From: Chloroflexota bacterium
GTDB taxonomy: Bacteria > Chloroflexota > Limnocylindria > Limnocylindrales > CSP1-4
DNA length: 7,371 nt
Direction of reading: 5' to 3'
Assembly: GCA_016200745.1 (NCBI GenBank)
Contig: JACQEF010000348.1
Span: 1 to 7,371, forward strand
Both the position numbers and the translations under genes were made by a program. Below the pieces are notes generated by a model. It was not told where the DNA came from. It saw only the letters and a list, made by a program, of their open reading frames with translations, and made no database searches. Below, piece after piece: positions 6,217 to 7,371 of this stretch (positions within the stretch are counted from its first letter, which is position 1; every line of letters begins with the position of its first letter).

Positions 6217-7281
6217 GTGACCGGACCGCAGCCCGTGTCGCTGCGAACGGGGGGAACGGGCGTCCGCGTCGCCGTCGACGCGATGGGCGGCGATCACGGC
6301 GTCTCCGAGGTCGTCCCCGGTGCCCTCGATCATGCCCGGAGCCATCCCGACGACCGGATGATCCTCGTGGGCGACGATGCCGCGATCCGGGCCGCGGCGG
6401 GTGCCGCGCTCCCGGCGAACGTCTCGATCGTGCCCGCCTCGCAGGTGGTCGCCATGGACGAGCACCCGGCCCTGGCGCTCCGCGAGAAGAAAGACTCGAC
6501 GATCCTCGTGGCGATGGACCTCGTCCGTCGCGGCGACGCCGACGCGGTCGTGACCGCCGGGCATACCGGCGCGGGGATGGCGGCGGCGGTCCTGCGGCTG
6601 GGCCGGCTGCCCGGCGTGGATCGCCCGGCGCTCGCCGTCCAGATGGTGACCGCCTCGGGCCCGATGGTCCTGCTCGACATCGGCGCCAACCCCGATTCGA
6701 CTCCCGAGAACCTCGCCCAGTTCGCCCGGATGGGGGCGATCTTCGCCGAGCGCGTCCTGGGCGTGGCCGCGCCTCGGGTCGCGCTCCTGTCGATCGGCGA
6801 GGAGAAGGGCAAGGGCGACGCCCGGATCCAGCGAGCCACCGAGCTCCTCGATGCGTCCGGCCTCCGGTTCGAGGGCAACGTCGAGGGGAAGGACCTGCCG
6901 CTGCACCTCGCCGACGTGGTGGTCTGCGACGCGGTCCTCGGCAATGTCGTGATGAAGTTCTTCGAGGGCCTGTCGGGCTTCATCTTCGATTTGTGGCGGA
7001 CCGAGTTCCAGGGGTCGCTGCGGGGACGCCTGGCGTACCTGCTGCTGCGACCCGGCATCGCCCGGATCCGGCACGTCTTCGATTACGAGCGGGCCGGCGG
7101 CTCCCCGTTGCTCGGCGTCCGCGGGACGGTCATCATCACGCACGGACGGGCCCGCCGGCGCATGATCGGGTTCGCCTGCGACGTGGCGGCCACGACGGCA
7201 CGGACGCGGGTGCCGGATCTCATCGCCGAGTCCCTTGCGGCGAGCGCAGCGGCGCCGGCAGGCGCCAGGGAGGCATCGTGA
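6217..7281 (+). CDS. plsX: Phosphate acyltransferase PlsX
   Basis: PlsX converts acyl-ACP and phosphate to acyl-phosphate, the donor for the glycerol-3-phosphate acyltransferase PlsY; it acts as a peripheral membrane protein. Family motifs run through the protein: VAVDAMGGDHG near the N-terminus, VTAGHTGA, LLDIGANPDSTPENLAQFA, LLSIGEEKGKG, FEGNVEGKDLP, VVVCDAVLGNVVMKFFEGL and GSPLLGVRGTVIITHG. The start is uncertain. GTG 6217, 4 nt after the rpmF stop, gives 354 residues; GTG 6235 gives 348. Neither has a good Shine-Dalgarno, so re-initiation after rpmF is likely. Both leave 16-22 residues before the conserved VDAMGGD core, slightly more than usual. An in-frame ATG at 6127 lies deep inside rpmF and would add a Ser/Pro-rich stretch, so I reject it. 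The stop overlaps the Asp23 gene as GTGA. Function is secure. Confidence 0.95.
   Translation: MTGPQPVSLRTGGTGVRVAVDAMGGDHGVSEVVPGALDHARSHPDDRMILVGDDAAIRAAAGAALPANVSIVPASQVVAMDEHPALALREKKDSTILVAMDLVRRGDADAVVTAGHTGAGMAAAVLRLGRLPGVDRPALAVQMVTASGPMVLLDIGANPDSTPENLAQFARMGAIFAERVLGVAAPRVALLSIGEEKGKGDARIQRATELLDASGLRFEGNVEGKDLPLHLADVVVCDAVLGNVVMKFFEGLSGFIFDLWRTEFQGSLRGRLAYLLLRPGIARIRHVFDYERAGGSPLLGVRGTVIITHGRARRRMIGFACDVAATTARTRVPDLIAESLAASAAAPAGAREAS
7267..7273 (+). promoter_or_regulatory. Shine-Dalgarno for the Asp23-family gene
   Basis: AGGGAGG lies four bases ahead of GTG 7278, inside the last plsX codons. It supports the GTG as a real start in the GTGA overlap with the plsX stop. Confidence 0.6.
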
Positions 7282-7371
7282 GCGGCCCGCAGCTGACCGT
7301 CGGGCGTGGCGTGATCGTCGAGCTCGTGCGCCTCGCCGCGCTCGAGGTGCCCGGAGTCGCACGACTCGGTC
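7278..7371 (+). CDS. Asp23/Gls24 family envelope stress response protein (3' end outside window)
   Basis: Only the first 31 residues are visible. They read LTVGRGVIVELVRLAALEVPG and then VARLG, which matches the opening beta-strand and helix of Asp23/Gls24 (YloU-like) proteins, typically written as a VIxxIAxxAAxEVxGV pattern. These small proteins (about 110-180 residues) associate with the membrane and with envelope stress in Firmicutes; in Staphylococcus, Asp23 is anchored by AmaP. The exact role in other phyla is unknown. The GTG start overlaps the plsX stop by GTGA and has AGGGAGG four bases ahead. In Firmicutes the Asp23-like gene yloU lies immediately before the fakA homologue yloV; here it follows plsX instead. 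The assignment rests on a short stretch, so it is moderate. Confidence 0.7.
   Translation, partial: MSGPQLTVGRGVIVELVRLAALEVPGVARLG

Noticed and set aside
6175..7362. Minus-strand open frame opposite plsX
   Set aside because: Composition is Arg/Gly/Asp-rich shadow sequence; plsX motifs on the + strand are unambiguous.
1..7371. tRNA, rRNA, CRISPR, insertion sequence, prophage or defence genes
   Set aside because: I found no direct-repeat arrays, terminal inverted repeats, transposase or integrase motifs, or tRNA-like cloverleaf. All long + strand frames are accounted for by housekeeping genes.

Overview
This is a compact, GC-rich stretch of bacterial chromosome with all nine genes on the + strand and almost no intergenic DNA. 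The gene order is fakA-like (DAK2/YloV), recG, rsmD, coaD, a SepIVA/DivIVA-like coiled-coil gene, yceD (DUF177), rpmF, plsX and an Asp23/Gls24-family gene. The first and last genes are cut by the window edges. The heavy G/C third-position bias and the gene order suggest a high-GC Terrabacteria lineage. From memory, Mycobacterium carries the same genes in the same relative order, though dispersed (DAK2-recG ... rsmD-coaD ... sepIVA-DUF177-rnc). The presence of plsX and Asp23 would also fit a GC-rich Chloroflexota such as a Limnocylindria-type genome. The sequence alone does not settle the phylum.

Layout: positions 1-4712 form a tightly packed block (fakA-recG-rsmD-coaD) with a 1-nt gap and then two ATGA stop/start overlaps. 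A 73-nt gap (4713-4785) holds an extended -10-like element, a GC hairpin and a strong Shine-Dalgarno. It leads into the SepIVA-like gene, whose only well-placed start codon is ATC. That gene overlaps yceD by ATGA. A 126-nt gap (5880-6005) holds a plausible promoter and a second leader hairpin in front of rpmF. rpmF is followed 4 nt later by plsX, which overlaps the Asp23 gene by GTGA.

The genes are mostly housekeeping: fork repair (RecG), 16S rRNA methylation (RsmD), coenzyme A synthesis (CoaD), ribosome assembly and structure (YceD, L32), and membrane lipid precursors (FakA, PlsX; CoaD supplies CoA, the source of the ACP prosthetic group). The SepIVA-like protein links the locus to division or envelope growth. 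FakA and PlsX both produce acyl-phosphate, from free fatty acid and from acyl-ACP respectively, so two entry points to phospholipid synthesis bracket the locus.

I see no mobile element, CRISPR array, RNA gene, toxin or defence system, and no previously undescribed multi-gene system. The points most worth a second look are small: the apparent ATC start codon, promoter-like elements that may divide the cluster into separate transcripts, an 11-residue tandem repeat in the coiled coil, and a FakA middle domain that lacks the usual zinc-ligand cysteine.
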